Shown: in pieces, positions 15,172 through 22,952 of the stretch
How positions within the stretch are numbered: position 1 is the first letter of the stretch
Layout of the letters: each line of letters starts with the position of its first letter
DNA from: Thermoplasmata archaeon
GTDB taxonomy: Archaea; Thermoplasmatota; Thermoplasmata; Sysuiplasmatales; Sysuiplasmataceae
Length of the DNA stretch: 49,260 nucleotides
Assembly (NCBI GenBank): GCA_021817225.1
Contig: JAKAVR010000007.1
Span: forward strand, 1-49,260
Direction: 5' to 3'
Made by a program: the position numbers and the translations under genes
The notes under the pieces: generated by a model
Told to the model about the DNA's origin: nothing
The model's input: only the letters and a program-made list of their open reading frames with translations
Database searches by the model: none

Positions 15172-16364
15172 TCCAGCTTCAGCAGGAACGGCTTCTCCAG
15201 GTACTCTATGAACCTGTTGCCGAAAAGGGCCGCCTCGGCGCCGTCTATTATCCTGTGGTCACAGGCGACCGTGAAGTACATCATGTGCCTGACAACAATC
15301 TGGCCGTCCCTGAACACCGGTCTCTGCTCTATCTTGTGTATGCCCACTATGGCGCTCTCTGGATAGTTGATTATGGGCGAGGAGAACAGGCCGCCGATGG
15401 GGCCGACATTTGTCACAGTGATTGTTCCGCCCTGCACATCCGCCAGCTGCAGCTTCCCGGCCCTTGCCTTCGATGCAAGGGAGCCGATATCCTCGGAGAG
15501 CTGAGCGACGCTCTTTGTGTCCGCATCTTTCAACACAGGCACGACAAGGCCGTCAGGCGCCGCAACTGCAATGCCTATGTTGTAATGATGCTTGACAACT
15601 ATTTCATTTGCCTTTTCGTCGTAGCTTGAGTTCAGCACGGGATGGTCCTTCAGCGCGGCGATCAGCGCCTTCACTATGAATGGGAGGTAGGTCACCTTCA
15701 CATTCTCTCCAAGCCTTTTAGAAAATACGTCCCTGGCTGCAACGATGTTCGTCATGTCGACTTCATCGGTGTAGTTGAAATGAGGTATGTTCCTCTTCGA
15801 CTCTGTCATCCTCTCGAATATCTTGCGCCTGACACCCGCGACTGGAATCCTTTCATCGCCAGAAACAGCCGCCGTTGCCTGCTTCGCCTGCGGAGCCTTC
15901 CGGGCCGCAGACGCTGTCTCCAGGTCCTCGATTGTAATCCTGCCGGAAGGGTCGTGGGGAACGACTGTTCCAAGATCTATGCCAAGCTCCCTCGCCCTTT
16001 TCCTGACAGCCGGTGTTGCCTTGACCTGGACCGTGCTCCTGCTCTCGATGATTGGCGGCGCGTGGTCCTGCCTGATCTGAGGAGCAGGAGGCGCCAGGGG
16101 CGGCTTCTCGGCCTCCTCTCCTTCGGACTCGTACTGGAGTATGGACTGTCCCACTTTCACAACCTCGCCCTCCTTCGCTGTGAACTTTACAATCTTGCCC
16201 GTGAAGGGCGAAGTCATCTCGACATTGACCTTGTCTGTCATTATCTCGGCTATGGGCTGGAACTCCCTGACTTCCTCTCCTTCCCTGACGAGCCATTTTC
16301 TTATCTCTCCCTCGGCAACGCCCTCTCCAACATCCGGTAATTTGAATTCTCTGACCATTTGCAA
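15168..16364 (-). CDS. pdhC: 2-oxoacid dehydrogenase E2 (dihydrolipoyl acyltransferase)
   Basis: 398 residues in the classical order: one lipoyl domain (residues 1-80; lipoyl Lys45 in MTDKVNVEM), a flexible Pro/Ala-rich linker, a peripheral-subunit-binding domain (ATPAVRKRARELGIDL, about 115-150), a second linker and the catalytic domain from about residue 170. The acyltransferase active site is DHRIIDG with H370 and D374. It passes the acyl group from E1-TPP to CoA and forms the complex core. MTDKVNVE resembles the sequence in branched-chain and pyruvate complexes alike, so the 2-oxoacid is not determined. Confidence 0.95.
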   Translation of the reverse strand: MQMVREFKLPDVGEGVAEGEIRKWLVREGEEVREFQPIAEIMTDKVNVEMTSPFTGKIVKFTAKEGEVVKVGQSILQYESEGEEAEKPPLAPPAPQIRQDHAPPIIESRSTVQVKATPAVRKRARELGIDLGTVVPHDPSGRITIEDLETASAARKAPQAKQATAAVSGDERIPVAGVRRKIFERMTESKRNIPHFNYTDEVDMTNIVAARDVFSKRLGENVKVTYLPFIVKALIAALKDHPVLNSSYDEKANEIVVKHHYNIGIAVAAPDGLVVPVLKDADTKSVAQLSEDIGSLASKARAGKLQLADVQGGTITVTNVGPIGGLFSSPIINYPESAIVGIHKIEQRPVFRDGQIVVRHMMYFTVACDHRIIDGAEAALFGNRFIEYLEKPFLLKLE

Positions 16365-16369
16365 AACCT

Positions 16370-17353
16370 CTAGTAGCTCATAGATCTCCGTATGTATCCC
16401 GCTACCCTCTCGGCATCAGGAAGATAGACGTTCTCCCATGTGTAGGTGAAGGGCGTGTCAAACCCGGACACCCTGAGTATTGGGGCCCTGAGGCTGTCTA
16501 TAGCTTTCTCCGCTATCAGGGCAGCGATTTCCGCCCCAAAGCCGCAGAACTTTGGTGCCTCGTTTGCCACAACAGCTCTCCCTGTCTTCTCAACAGATTT
16601 CAACACCGTCTCTATATCGAGTGGTGACAACGTCCTCAAATCGACAACCTCTGCAGAAATTCCCTCCCTGGCCACCATGGCCGCAGCCTCCAGGCAAGTA
16701 TGTACAGATGCACCGTATGTGATCACTGACACATCCTTTCCCTCGAGCGCAATCCTCGCCTTTCCAATCGGCACAGTGTACGCTCCGTCGGGCACCTCCT
16801 GCTTGACTGACCTGTAGATCCTCTTCGGTTCAAGGAAGACAACCGGATCCTCGTCACGTATTGACGCAATAAGCAGTCCCTTCGCATCGTAGGGTGTCGA
16901 CGGTGTCACAACCTTCAGTCCGGAAGTGTGGGCGAAGTATACCTCTGAACTTTGTGAATGGTAGAGCCCGCCCTTGATGCCCCCGCCATATGGCGTCCTG
17001 ATGACCACCGGAGCAGTGTATGTACCACCGGACCTGTAGCTGATCTTTGCAAGTTCGCTCACTATCTGGTCGAAAGCAGGATAGATGAAATCCATGAACT
17101 GAATCTCTGCTATGGGCCGCATTCCGTAGAGCGCCATGCCGGTTGCCGTCCCGATGATCCCGGACTCGTTGAGCGGTGTGTCCATCACCCGCTCTCCTCC
17201 AAACATCGCATGCAGTCCCTCGGTCGCCCTGAAAACGCCGCCATCACGGCCGACGTCCTCCCCTATGATCACGACCCTGTCGTCCAGCTCCATTTCCGTT
17301 TTCATTGCATCCGTAACCGACTGAAGAAGCGTCCTGACCGTCATCCGAATCAT
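16370..17353 (-). CDS. pdhB: 2-oxoacid dehydrogenase E1 beta subunit
   Basis: 327 residues. Transketolase pyrimidine-binding domain with VIIGEDVGRDGGVFRATEGL and NESGIIGTATGMALYG, then a transketolase C-terminal domain with VSVITYGASVHTCLEAA and RVSGFDTPFTYTWENVYLP. Pairs with E1 alpha in a heterotetramer that decarboxylates the 2-oxoacid on thiamine diphosphate. Its start overlaps the E1 alpha stop by 4 nt, and it is followed after 5 nt by E2. Confidence 0.95.
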   Translation of the reverse strand: MIRMTVRTLLQSVTDAMKTEMELDDRVVIIGEDVGRDGGVFRATEGLHAMFGGERVMDTPLNESGIIGTATGMALYGMRPIAEIQFMDFIYPAFDQIVSELAKISYRSGGTYTAPVVIRTPYGGGIKGGLYHSQSSEVYFAHTSGLKVVTPSTPYDAKGLLIASIRDEDPVVFLEPKRIYRSVKQEVPDGAYTVPIGKARIALEGKDVSVITYGASVHTCLEAAAMVAREGISAEVVDLRTLSPLDIETVLKSVEKTGRAVVANEAPKFCGFGAEIAALIAEKAIDSLRAPILRVSGFDTPFTYTWENVYLPDAERVAGYIRRSMSY

Positions 17354-18474
17354 CTCCCCGTGTATCCTGGTCCGTATCGGCCCACGGTCTCCTCCATCTG
17401 CTCCTTCAGGTTCCAGGTCATGCTGGAGTAGACGTTTTCGAATATGCTCTCGACCGGTGGCTTTGGAACTGCCTCCGCCTTCTTTGCTGCCGCCCTTATT
17501 TCTTTGTCGATATCATCCATCAGTTTCCTGTCCGACTCGTCATCCAGGTACCCTTTCTTCCTGAGGTAGCCAGCCATCCTCCTAATCGGATCCCTCTTCT
17601 TCCACTCCTCGACTTCCCTGTTTTCCCTGTACTTGGTAGGATCGTCGGAAGAGGAATGAGGGCCGAGCCTGTAGGTCAGCGCCTCTATCATTGTGGGTCC
17701 CTCCCCGTTTCTTGCCCTTTCCGCAGCCTTCTTTGCAGCAGAGTAGACGGCAAGAATGTCGTTCCCGTCAACCCTTTCGCTCGGTATGCCGTATGCTGAT
17801 GCCTTCTGAGCGAGCGTCTCGGAAGCCGTCTGCCTGCTCGTGGGCAGCGATATTGCATAACCATTATTCTGGCAGAAGAATATTACGGGAGCCTTGAACA
17901 CGCCAGCGAAGTTCATGCCTGAGTGAAAGTCGTTCTCGGATGTTGCACCGTCGCCGAAGAATGTGAGCGCTATCTCCTTCTTCTTCGTTATCTTCGCTCC
18001 CATGGCCATACCTACAGCATGCGGTATCTGCGTCGCGATCGGGCTCGAAGGGGTGACGACATTCTTCTCCCTTGAATTGAAATGGTTGGGCATCTGCCTT
18101 CCCTTGTTGTAGTCGAGCGAATTCCCGAAAAGCTGGTGAAACAGCTGCAGGACCGTTTCTCCCCTGAGGAGAAGTGCACCGGGTTCCCTGTATGCCGGGA
18201 ATATCCAGTCTTCTTTCTTGAGAACTGCCGTCGAACCCACGCTGCATGCTTCCTGGCCCGCTGCGCCTATGTAGAACCCTATCCTTCCCTGCCGCTGCAG
18301 TCCCATTGAGATTTCTTCGAACTTGCGCACCGTGGCCATTGTCCGGTACATGCGCAAGAGGAGTTCTTCCGGAATAGCCGGTTCCAGTTCCCTCCTGTAG
18401 TTTCCTTCATTATCGATTATCTGCAGCATACCTGTCTTCTTTTCCATAACTGTGCTTTCTTTCAAGTCGTCCAC
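17350..18474 (-). CDS. pdhA: 2-oxoacid dehydrogenase E1 alpha subunit
   Basis: 374 residues. The thiamine-diphosphate motif runs from LTFFGDGATSENDFHSGMNF to FFCQNNGYAIS (GDG-x(n)-NN). The phosphorylation-loop region YRLGPHSSSDDPTKYR and AAGQEACSVGSTAVL are also typical. The start ATG 18474 overlaps the end of lipA by 13 nt; ATG 18447 is possible. Substrate could be pyruvate or branched-chain 2-oxoacids, the latter being what the Thermoplasma complex is known to use. Confidence 0.95.
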   Translation of the reverse strand: MDDLKESTVMEKKTGMLQIIDNEGNYRRELEPAIPEELLLRMYRTMATVRKFEEISMGLQRQGRIGFYIGAAGQEACSVGSTAVLKKEDWIFPAYREPGALLLRGETVLQLFHQLFGNSLDYNKGRQMPNHFNSREKNVVTPSSPIATQIPHAVGMAMGAKITKKKEIALTFFGDGATSENDFHSGMNFAGVFKAPVIFFCQNNGYAISLPTSRQTASETLAQKASAYGIPSERVDGNDILAVYSAAKKAAERARNGEGPTMIEALTYRLGPHSSSDDPTKYRENREVEEWKKRDPIRRMAGYLRKKGYLDDESDRKLMDDIDKEIRAAAKKAEAVPKPPVESIFENVYSSMTWNLKEQMEETVGRYGPGYTGR

Positions 18475-19391
18475 TTTCCTTGAAGCTGTTTCGGCAACTG
18501 CCTGTCCATCCCGGCATTCCTGTTCCTGGCGAGCCCCTCGAGATAGAGTTCCCCTGCTCTGTAAGAACTCCTTACGAACGGTCCTGATGCAACCATGCCG
18601 AAGCCAAGGTCTTTCGCGGCCTTTTCATATTCGCCGAACGCGGAAGGGCTGATGAATTCGACAACAGGAAGATGCCGTTGCGTCGGCTGGAGGTACTGCC
18701 CGATTGTCAGGGCATCCACGCCGACACGGCGCAGATCAGTCATTGTCTGAACGAGCTCTTCGTGTCTTTCCCCCAGTCCGACCATGATGGAGGATTTTGT
18801 GACTCTTCCCCCGGACGCATTCTTCAGGTGTTCAAGAACAGCAAGGCTCTGGTCGTAGCCGGCCCTCCTGTCGCGCACGGAGGGTGTCAGCCTTCTCACC
18901 GTTTCCACGTTGTGAGCAAGGACGTCCGCTCCTGACGCGATTATCCTGTCAAGGCTTGTCGTGTCGCCCCTGAAGTCGGGCATAAGTACCTCTACAAGCA
19001 CATTGCTTCCTGCCTTGATTTCCCGGACCGTCCTGGCGATGTGCGATGAGCCTCCATCCGCCAGATCGTCCCTGTCGACTGAGGTCAGAACAATATAGGC
19101 AAGGCCGCTCTCCTTCACCGCCCTTGCCACCCTCACCGGTTCGTCATTGTCGAGCACCCGCATCGGATTTGCGGTTTTGACAGAGCAGAATCTGCAGCCC
19201 CTGGTGCATTTGTCTCCCATAAGGAGGACAGTCGCGGTTCCGCCAGCCCAGCATTCCGACTGGTTGGGGCATTTTGCTTCTTCGCATATTGTATGCAGCT
19301 GAAGTGACTTGAGTCTGCTGCGAAGAGTGGCATACTCCTCTGTCGCCTCCATCCTCACCTTCAGCCAGGCAGGCTTCCCGACATCCGTCAT
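18462..19391 (-). CDS. lipA: Lipoyl synthase
   Basis: 309 residues, radical-SAM enzyme. Auxiliary 4Fe-4S cluster ligands C36, C41, C47 (CEEAKCPNQSECW) and radical-SAM ligands C62, C66, C69 (CTRGCRFCSV), with the C-terminal FVRSSYRAGE that supplies the Ser ligand. It inserts two sulfurs into octanoyl-E2 to make lipoyl-E2. It is the first gene of the lipA-pdhA-pdhB-pdhC-lpdA-lipB operon. A TATA-like GGTATAAG at about 19422-19429 would give a short leader before ATG 19391. Confidence 0.95.
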   Translation of the reverse strand: MTDVGKPAWLKVRMEATEEYATLRSRLKSLQLHTICEEAKCPNQSECWAGGTATVLLMGDKCTRGCRFCSVKTANPMRVLDNDEPVRVARAVKESGLAYIVLTSVDRDDLADGGSSHIARTVREIKAGSNVLVEVLMPDFRGDTTSLDRIIASGADVLAHNVETVRRLTPSVRDRRAGYDQSLAVLEHLKNASGGRVTKSSIMVGLGERHEELVQTMTDLRRVGVDALTIGQYLQPTQRHLPVVEFISPSAFGEYEKAAKDLGFGMVASGPFVRSSYRAGELYLEGLARNRNAGMDRQLPKQLQGKWTT

Positions 19392-19527
19392 TTTGTTTCT
19401 CGCATGGTATTATTCTGACCACTTATACCTTTAATGGCAGACAACTGATAGCATATGACACACGCCTGTTGTGTCGCCACATCTGAAATTGTATCATGGG
19501 TTACCCACAGGTGCATCCAAGCAAGTA

Positions 19528-19535
19528 TTTTATAT
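19528..19535 (+). promoter_or_regulatory. TATA-like box of the eS1 gene
   Basis: TTTTATAT about 42 nt before ATG 19574; predicts a 5' leader of about 16 nt. Confidence 0.5.
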
Positions 19536-19573
19536 GAATTCAATTTACTAACGATTGATACGGTCGTGCACTG

Positions 19574-20338
19574 ATGGCTGACAAATCCAAATCATCACGG
19601 AAGGTCAAGGACAAATGGAAGGAAAAGACCTGGTTCAAGATATATGCTCCAGAGATGTTCAACTCCATAGAGCTCGGCGAAACGCCTGCAACTACACCGG
19701 ATGAATTGAGGGATAGGATCACTGAGGCGACCGTCCAGGATCTCACGGGAGACTTCTCCAAGATGCATATCAAGTTGCGATTCAAGGCAAACAGCATCAA
19801 GGGAAGCGAGGTTCACACACAGTTCATAGGGCACGACCTGACAAACGACTATGTCAGGCGACTGACAAGGAGGAAAAGGACAAAGACGGAGCATGTTGTC
19901 GATGCGGTGACAAAGGAAGGATTCAAGATCAGGATCAAGCCGATGGTGGTCACAGAAAGGAGAATTCAGTCCTCCCAGGAAACATCGCTTAGAAACGTGA
20001 TGGTAAGTGTTGTCCAGAGCCAGGCTTCGACGATGCTCCTTCCAGAGGTCATCAAGGCAATTGTTTCCGGTGACATGGCGAAGGAGATTTCGAACGCCAC
20101 AAAGATCATAATACCGATGAAGAAAGTGGAGATAAGGAGAAGCGAAATCATCGGTTTCCCTTCCGAGACACAGTCCTTCAGCGAAGTAGCCGCGGCCGAA
20201 AAACAAGATGTCCAGCCACCTGAAGCGTCTCAGGCACCCGAACCAGCAGCGGAGGAGCCGCCTGCGGAACCCGAGAAGCGGCAGGAAAAGAGGGCCGAAG
20301 AGGAACTGTCCCCTGAAGAGATCGGGGATGCAAGCTGA
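19574..20338 (+). CDS. rps3ae: Small ribosomal subunit protein eS1 (S3Ae)
   Basis: 254 residues. The core KEKTWFKIYAPEMFNSIELG, then KMHIKLRFKANSIKGSEVHT, RRLTRRKRTKTEHVVDAVTK and FKIRIKPMVVTERRIQSSQE is characteristic of archaeal and eukaryotic S3Ae. It sits on the platform of the small subunit. The last 50 residues are a Pro/Glu/Ala-rich acidic tail (QPPEASQAPEPAAEEPPAEP) that is longer than in most relatives and probably disordered. It is followed 29 nt later by tRNA-Met. Confidence 0.97.
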   Translation: MADKSKSSRKVKDKWKEKTWFKIYAPEMFNSIELGETPATTPDELRDRITEATVQDLTGDFSKMHIKLRFKANSIKGSEVHTQFIGHDLTNDYVRRLTRRKRTKTEHVVDAVTKEGFKIRIKPMVVTERRIQSSQETSLRNVMVSVVQSQASTMLLPEVIKAIVSGDMAKEISNATKIIIPMKKVEIRRSEIIGFPSETQSFSEVAAAEKQDVQPPEASQAPEPAAEEPPAEPEKRQEKRAEEELSPEEIGDAS

Positions 20339-20367
20339 AAGGCAGCTTATCTCTTTTCACACTGCAA

Positions 20368-20467
20368 GCCGGGGTAGCTCAGACTGGCGGAGCGTCGGAC
20401 TCATAAGGATCCCGGCGCGGTGCCTTGAGAAATCCGAAGGCCGCGGGTTCAAATCCCGTCCCCGGCA
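20368..20467 (+). tRNA. Elongator tRNA-Met (CAU) with intron
   Basis: Cloverleaf read directly: acceptor GCCGGGG/CCCCGGC, D-arm GCTC/GAGC, anticodon stem TCGGA/TCCGA with loop CTCATA+A, anticodon CAT at 20402-20404, T-arm GCGGG-TTCAAAT-CCCGT, discriminator A. A 26-nt intron (about 20406-20431) follows position 37, the canonical archaeal site processed by the bulge-helix-bulge endonuclease. The G1:C72 pair and the absence of the initiator features mark it as elongator. CCA is not encoded. Confidence 0.93.
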
Positions 20468-20739
20468 GTCCAATTGACAGTAGCCCCCGGGCATGTGACT
20501 TCAGTCGATGGACGTCTCACTGAAATGCCATGGCCCGGACGCCCCGGCACAGAATATTCCCTGCTTTCAGGCTTAAGTCCTCCATCGGTCGTCTCAGTTG
20601 CAGGGGGGCAGCAGCCGTCGGGGCCGTTGTGGTGGACGTTCCGCATCGCGAGTGCAGGATGTGCTCCAGCTGTTATTCCGACCATTGTTTCCACGGTGCA
20701 ACCGATCATCACAGGGATGCCTGCAGATTCCGCGATTTC
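20468..20739. other. Intergenic stretch with no recognised gene
   Basis: About 270 nt between tRNA-Met and the end of the GH31 gene. Open frames here either overlap the tRNA or continue antisense to the glucosidase, and their products are unlike any protein I know. I see nothing else in it. Confidence 0.4.
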
Positions 20740-22737
20740 CTATTCAAGCACGACTCTCCTGAAGCTGGCGGGGCCCACTGTTGTTCTCCCGGTCTCACGC
20801 GAGGCAACGCATTTTTTTCCGTCCGTCGCGGCCGCCTCCTTCTCTGTACCGAGGAATGTGACGGTGCATTTGCCCAGGACGCTCCCGGCATCGAAAGAGT
20901 CTGTCCCGGAAGAAAGCCTGTGCTCTTCGCCGTCATACTTCAGGAATTTCCCGCCCCCGTATACAAGGAACCTGTTGCCGCTCATTGGAATTATCGAACC
21001 CTTCCTCACAAAAAGGTTCATTGTCCCTTCCTTCCTGAACCATTGCTGCCCCTTGTGCACCCTGCCGTCGTCGAGCGAGAACCACTCCCCTTCAGGAAGG
21101 TACACATCCCTTCCCTCAGCCCCCCTGTCAAGCACCGGGGCGTAAAGCAATCCATCCCCCACCATGTATTCATCATTGACACTGTAGGAAGTCCTGTCAT
21201 TCTGGAAGGAATAGAAGAGTGGTCGCACCACGGGATGGCCCTTCGCATGCGCCTCCCATGCAAGCGAATACAGGTACGGCATGTAGCTGTACCGCATCAG
21301 CACCGCCTCCACGGCCATCTTCCTGTACCGTTCCGGAAGGAGGAAGAGTTCCTGGTCTGACCCGTCCTTTGACTTGTGGTTCCTGTACACAGGGAAGAAG
21401 GCTGCCATCTGGTAGTAGCGCGCAACAAGCTCGGGCTCGGTCCTTCCAGCAAAGCCCCCCAAATCGCACCCTGCGAAAGGAACGCCCGATATCCCCATGC
21501 TTGTGACCATCGGTATCTGAAGCCTGAGATCGTCCCATGATGATATGTTGTCCCCCGTCCAGACCGCTGCATATTTCTGAATTCCCGCAAATCCTGATCT
21601 TGACAGAATGTAGGGCTCCGGGATCACCTCGCTCATTGCTTCGAAAGTCGCCCTTGCCTCCAGCAGGGCGTATGCGTTGTGGACAACATCATGCCTGATC
21701 TTCCTGCCTCCCACATTGTGCACCGCATCGCCCGGAATAGTCTTTCCCTCGTTGAACACGCTGGGCTCGTTCATGTCAAGCCAGAGTCCGTCGACCCCGT
21801 TCTCCTTCATGAATGACCTGACCATTCCCTTCCAGTGCCTGACCGCCCTTTCATCAAAGAAATCGGGGAATGCGCACAGCCCCGGCCACACCCTGCCAAG
21901 GTAGAGCTCCTGGTTTGAAGTTTCCACATAGCTGCCCATACCCTCCTCGAAGTGGTTGTACCCCTGTTCTGCCTTCAGCCCCGGGTCCATTATTGCCACA
22001 GACCTGACACCTTTTCTGTGAAGGCTTTCTATCATGCCTGACGGGTCACCGAAAATTCTCTTGTTCCATGTGAATATCTTGAACGAGTCCATGTAATCAA
22101 TGTCGAGGTAAATCGCCGAGACGGGCGCTATCCTGCTGTATTCCTCGGCCACGCCCATGATTGTGTTTTCCGGATAGTAGCTGAATCTTGAGACCTGGTG
22201 TCCAAGGCTCCACTCGGGAGGCATGAAAGGCATCCCAGTGAGTCGGAGGAACTGTTCCAGCACTTCCTGGACGGTGTCACCCTCGAACACGTACATTTCA
22301 AGGCCCGTCTCCGGAATGCGGACAATTATCCTGTCGTACTCGCTCACACCAACATCGAAGGTTATACCAGATACGGAATTGACGAAGAAACCTGTTGCCT
22401 TTTCCCTTATCGAGATGTAGAAAGGTATGGAGAGATATATGGGATCATCTCCCCGCCTGTAACCGCCCGGATCATTGTTCCACATCCTGAGTATGAGCCT
22501 TTTTCTCTCCAGCTCAAACGCCTTTTCACCAAATCCGACGACATGCTCGAATGTCTCGAGATCCTTCCTCACTGTCAATCCGGGCCCGTTTTCCTCGAAT
22601 CCAAGCGTCCCGCATCCTGTCTTGACATCCCTCGCCCTGCCTGAATCTCTCCCCTTGAAGTGATAGTCAATCACAGGAGTGTAACCGTTCACAACGATCC
22701 TGGTTGTGCCCCCGCTGGCTGAAACAACGACCTGCAT
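20740..22737 (-). CDS. malA: GH31 alpha-glucosidase (MalA-like)
   Basis: 665 residues, GH31 fold. N-terminal galactose-mutarotase-like beta sandwich to about residue 160, then the barrel with GMPFMPPEWSLGHQVSRFSY, catalytic nucleophile D321 in DGLWLDMNEPSVF and acid/base D396 in WTGDNISSW, then PFAGCDLGGFAG. The nucleophile number is close to that of Sulfolobus MalA (D320). It releases glucose from the non-reducing end of maltose and malto-oligosaccharides. No signal peptide is seen, so it acts in the cytosol. It diverges from the glgB operon, fitting a role in glucan turnover. Confidence 0.93.
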   Translation of the reverse strand: MQVVVSASGGTTRIVVNGYTPVIDYHFKGRDSGRARDVKTGCGTLGFEENGPGLTVRKDLETFEHVVGFGEKAFELERKRLILRMWNNDPGGYRRGDDPIYLSIPFYISIREKATGFFVNSVSGITFDVGVSEYDRIIVRIPETGLEMYVFEGDTVQEVLEQFLRLTGMPFMPPEWSLGHQVSRFSYYPENTIMGVAEEYSRIAPVSAIYLDIDYMDSFKIFTWNKRIFGDPSGMIESLHRKGVRSVAIMDPGLKAEQGYNHFEEGMGSYVETSNQELYLGRVWPGLCAFPDFFDERAVRHWKGMVRSFMKENGVDGLWLDMNEPSVFNEGKTIPGDAVHNVGGRKIRHDVVHNAYALLEARATFEAMSEVIPEPYILSRSGFAGIQKYAAVWTGDNISSWDDLRLQIPMVTSMGISGVPFAGCDLGGFAGRTEPELVARYYQMAAFFPVYRNHKSKDGSDQELFLLPERYRKMAVEAVLMRYSYMPYLYSLAWEAHAKGHPVVRPLFYSFQNDRTSYSVNDEYMVGDGLLYAPVLDRGAEGRDVYLPEGEWFSLDDGRVHKGQQWFRKEGTMNLFVRKGSIIPMSGNRFLVYGGGKFLKYDGEEHRLSSGTDSFDAGSVLGKCTVTFLGTEKEAAATDGKKCVASRETGRTTVGPASFRRVVLE

Positions 22738-22952
22738 GCTTTACACCCAGACGGCCACCCGTTAGGATGCCCGTGCAACTGTTTAGAACTCCCTATTAGT
22801 TAGCATTTGTGATGCGGCCCCACAATCAAACCGTCGCATTTGCGGACCGGCTGGAGGGCAGCATTGAAATTTGGGCAGCCGATAATCACAAAAGAAGATA
22901 TTAAAGAACTCCTCTCCAATCAAATGTGACAGCTGAAGCACAAGATGGTTGA
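22738..22952. promoter_or_regulatory. Divergent promoter region, malA / glgB operon
   Basis: About 215 nt between two divergent sugar-metabolism genes. On the plus strand a TATA-like GATATTAAAG near 22896-22905 would start the glgB transcript with a leader of roughly 25-30 nt. No clear TATA box or operator repeat for the minus strand was found by eye. Confidence 0.4.

Noticed and set aside
20433-20467. TTCAAATCCCG in tRNA-Met as another copy of the array repeat
   Set aside because: This is the common T-arm shared by tRNAs; the Ala-specific CCCGGTCCA end is missing.
20449-20712. Minus-strand open frame over the tRNA-Met 3' end
   Set aside because: It overlaps the tRNA, has an odd Gly/Pro/Thr-rich product and no promoter.
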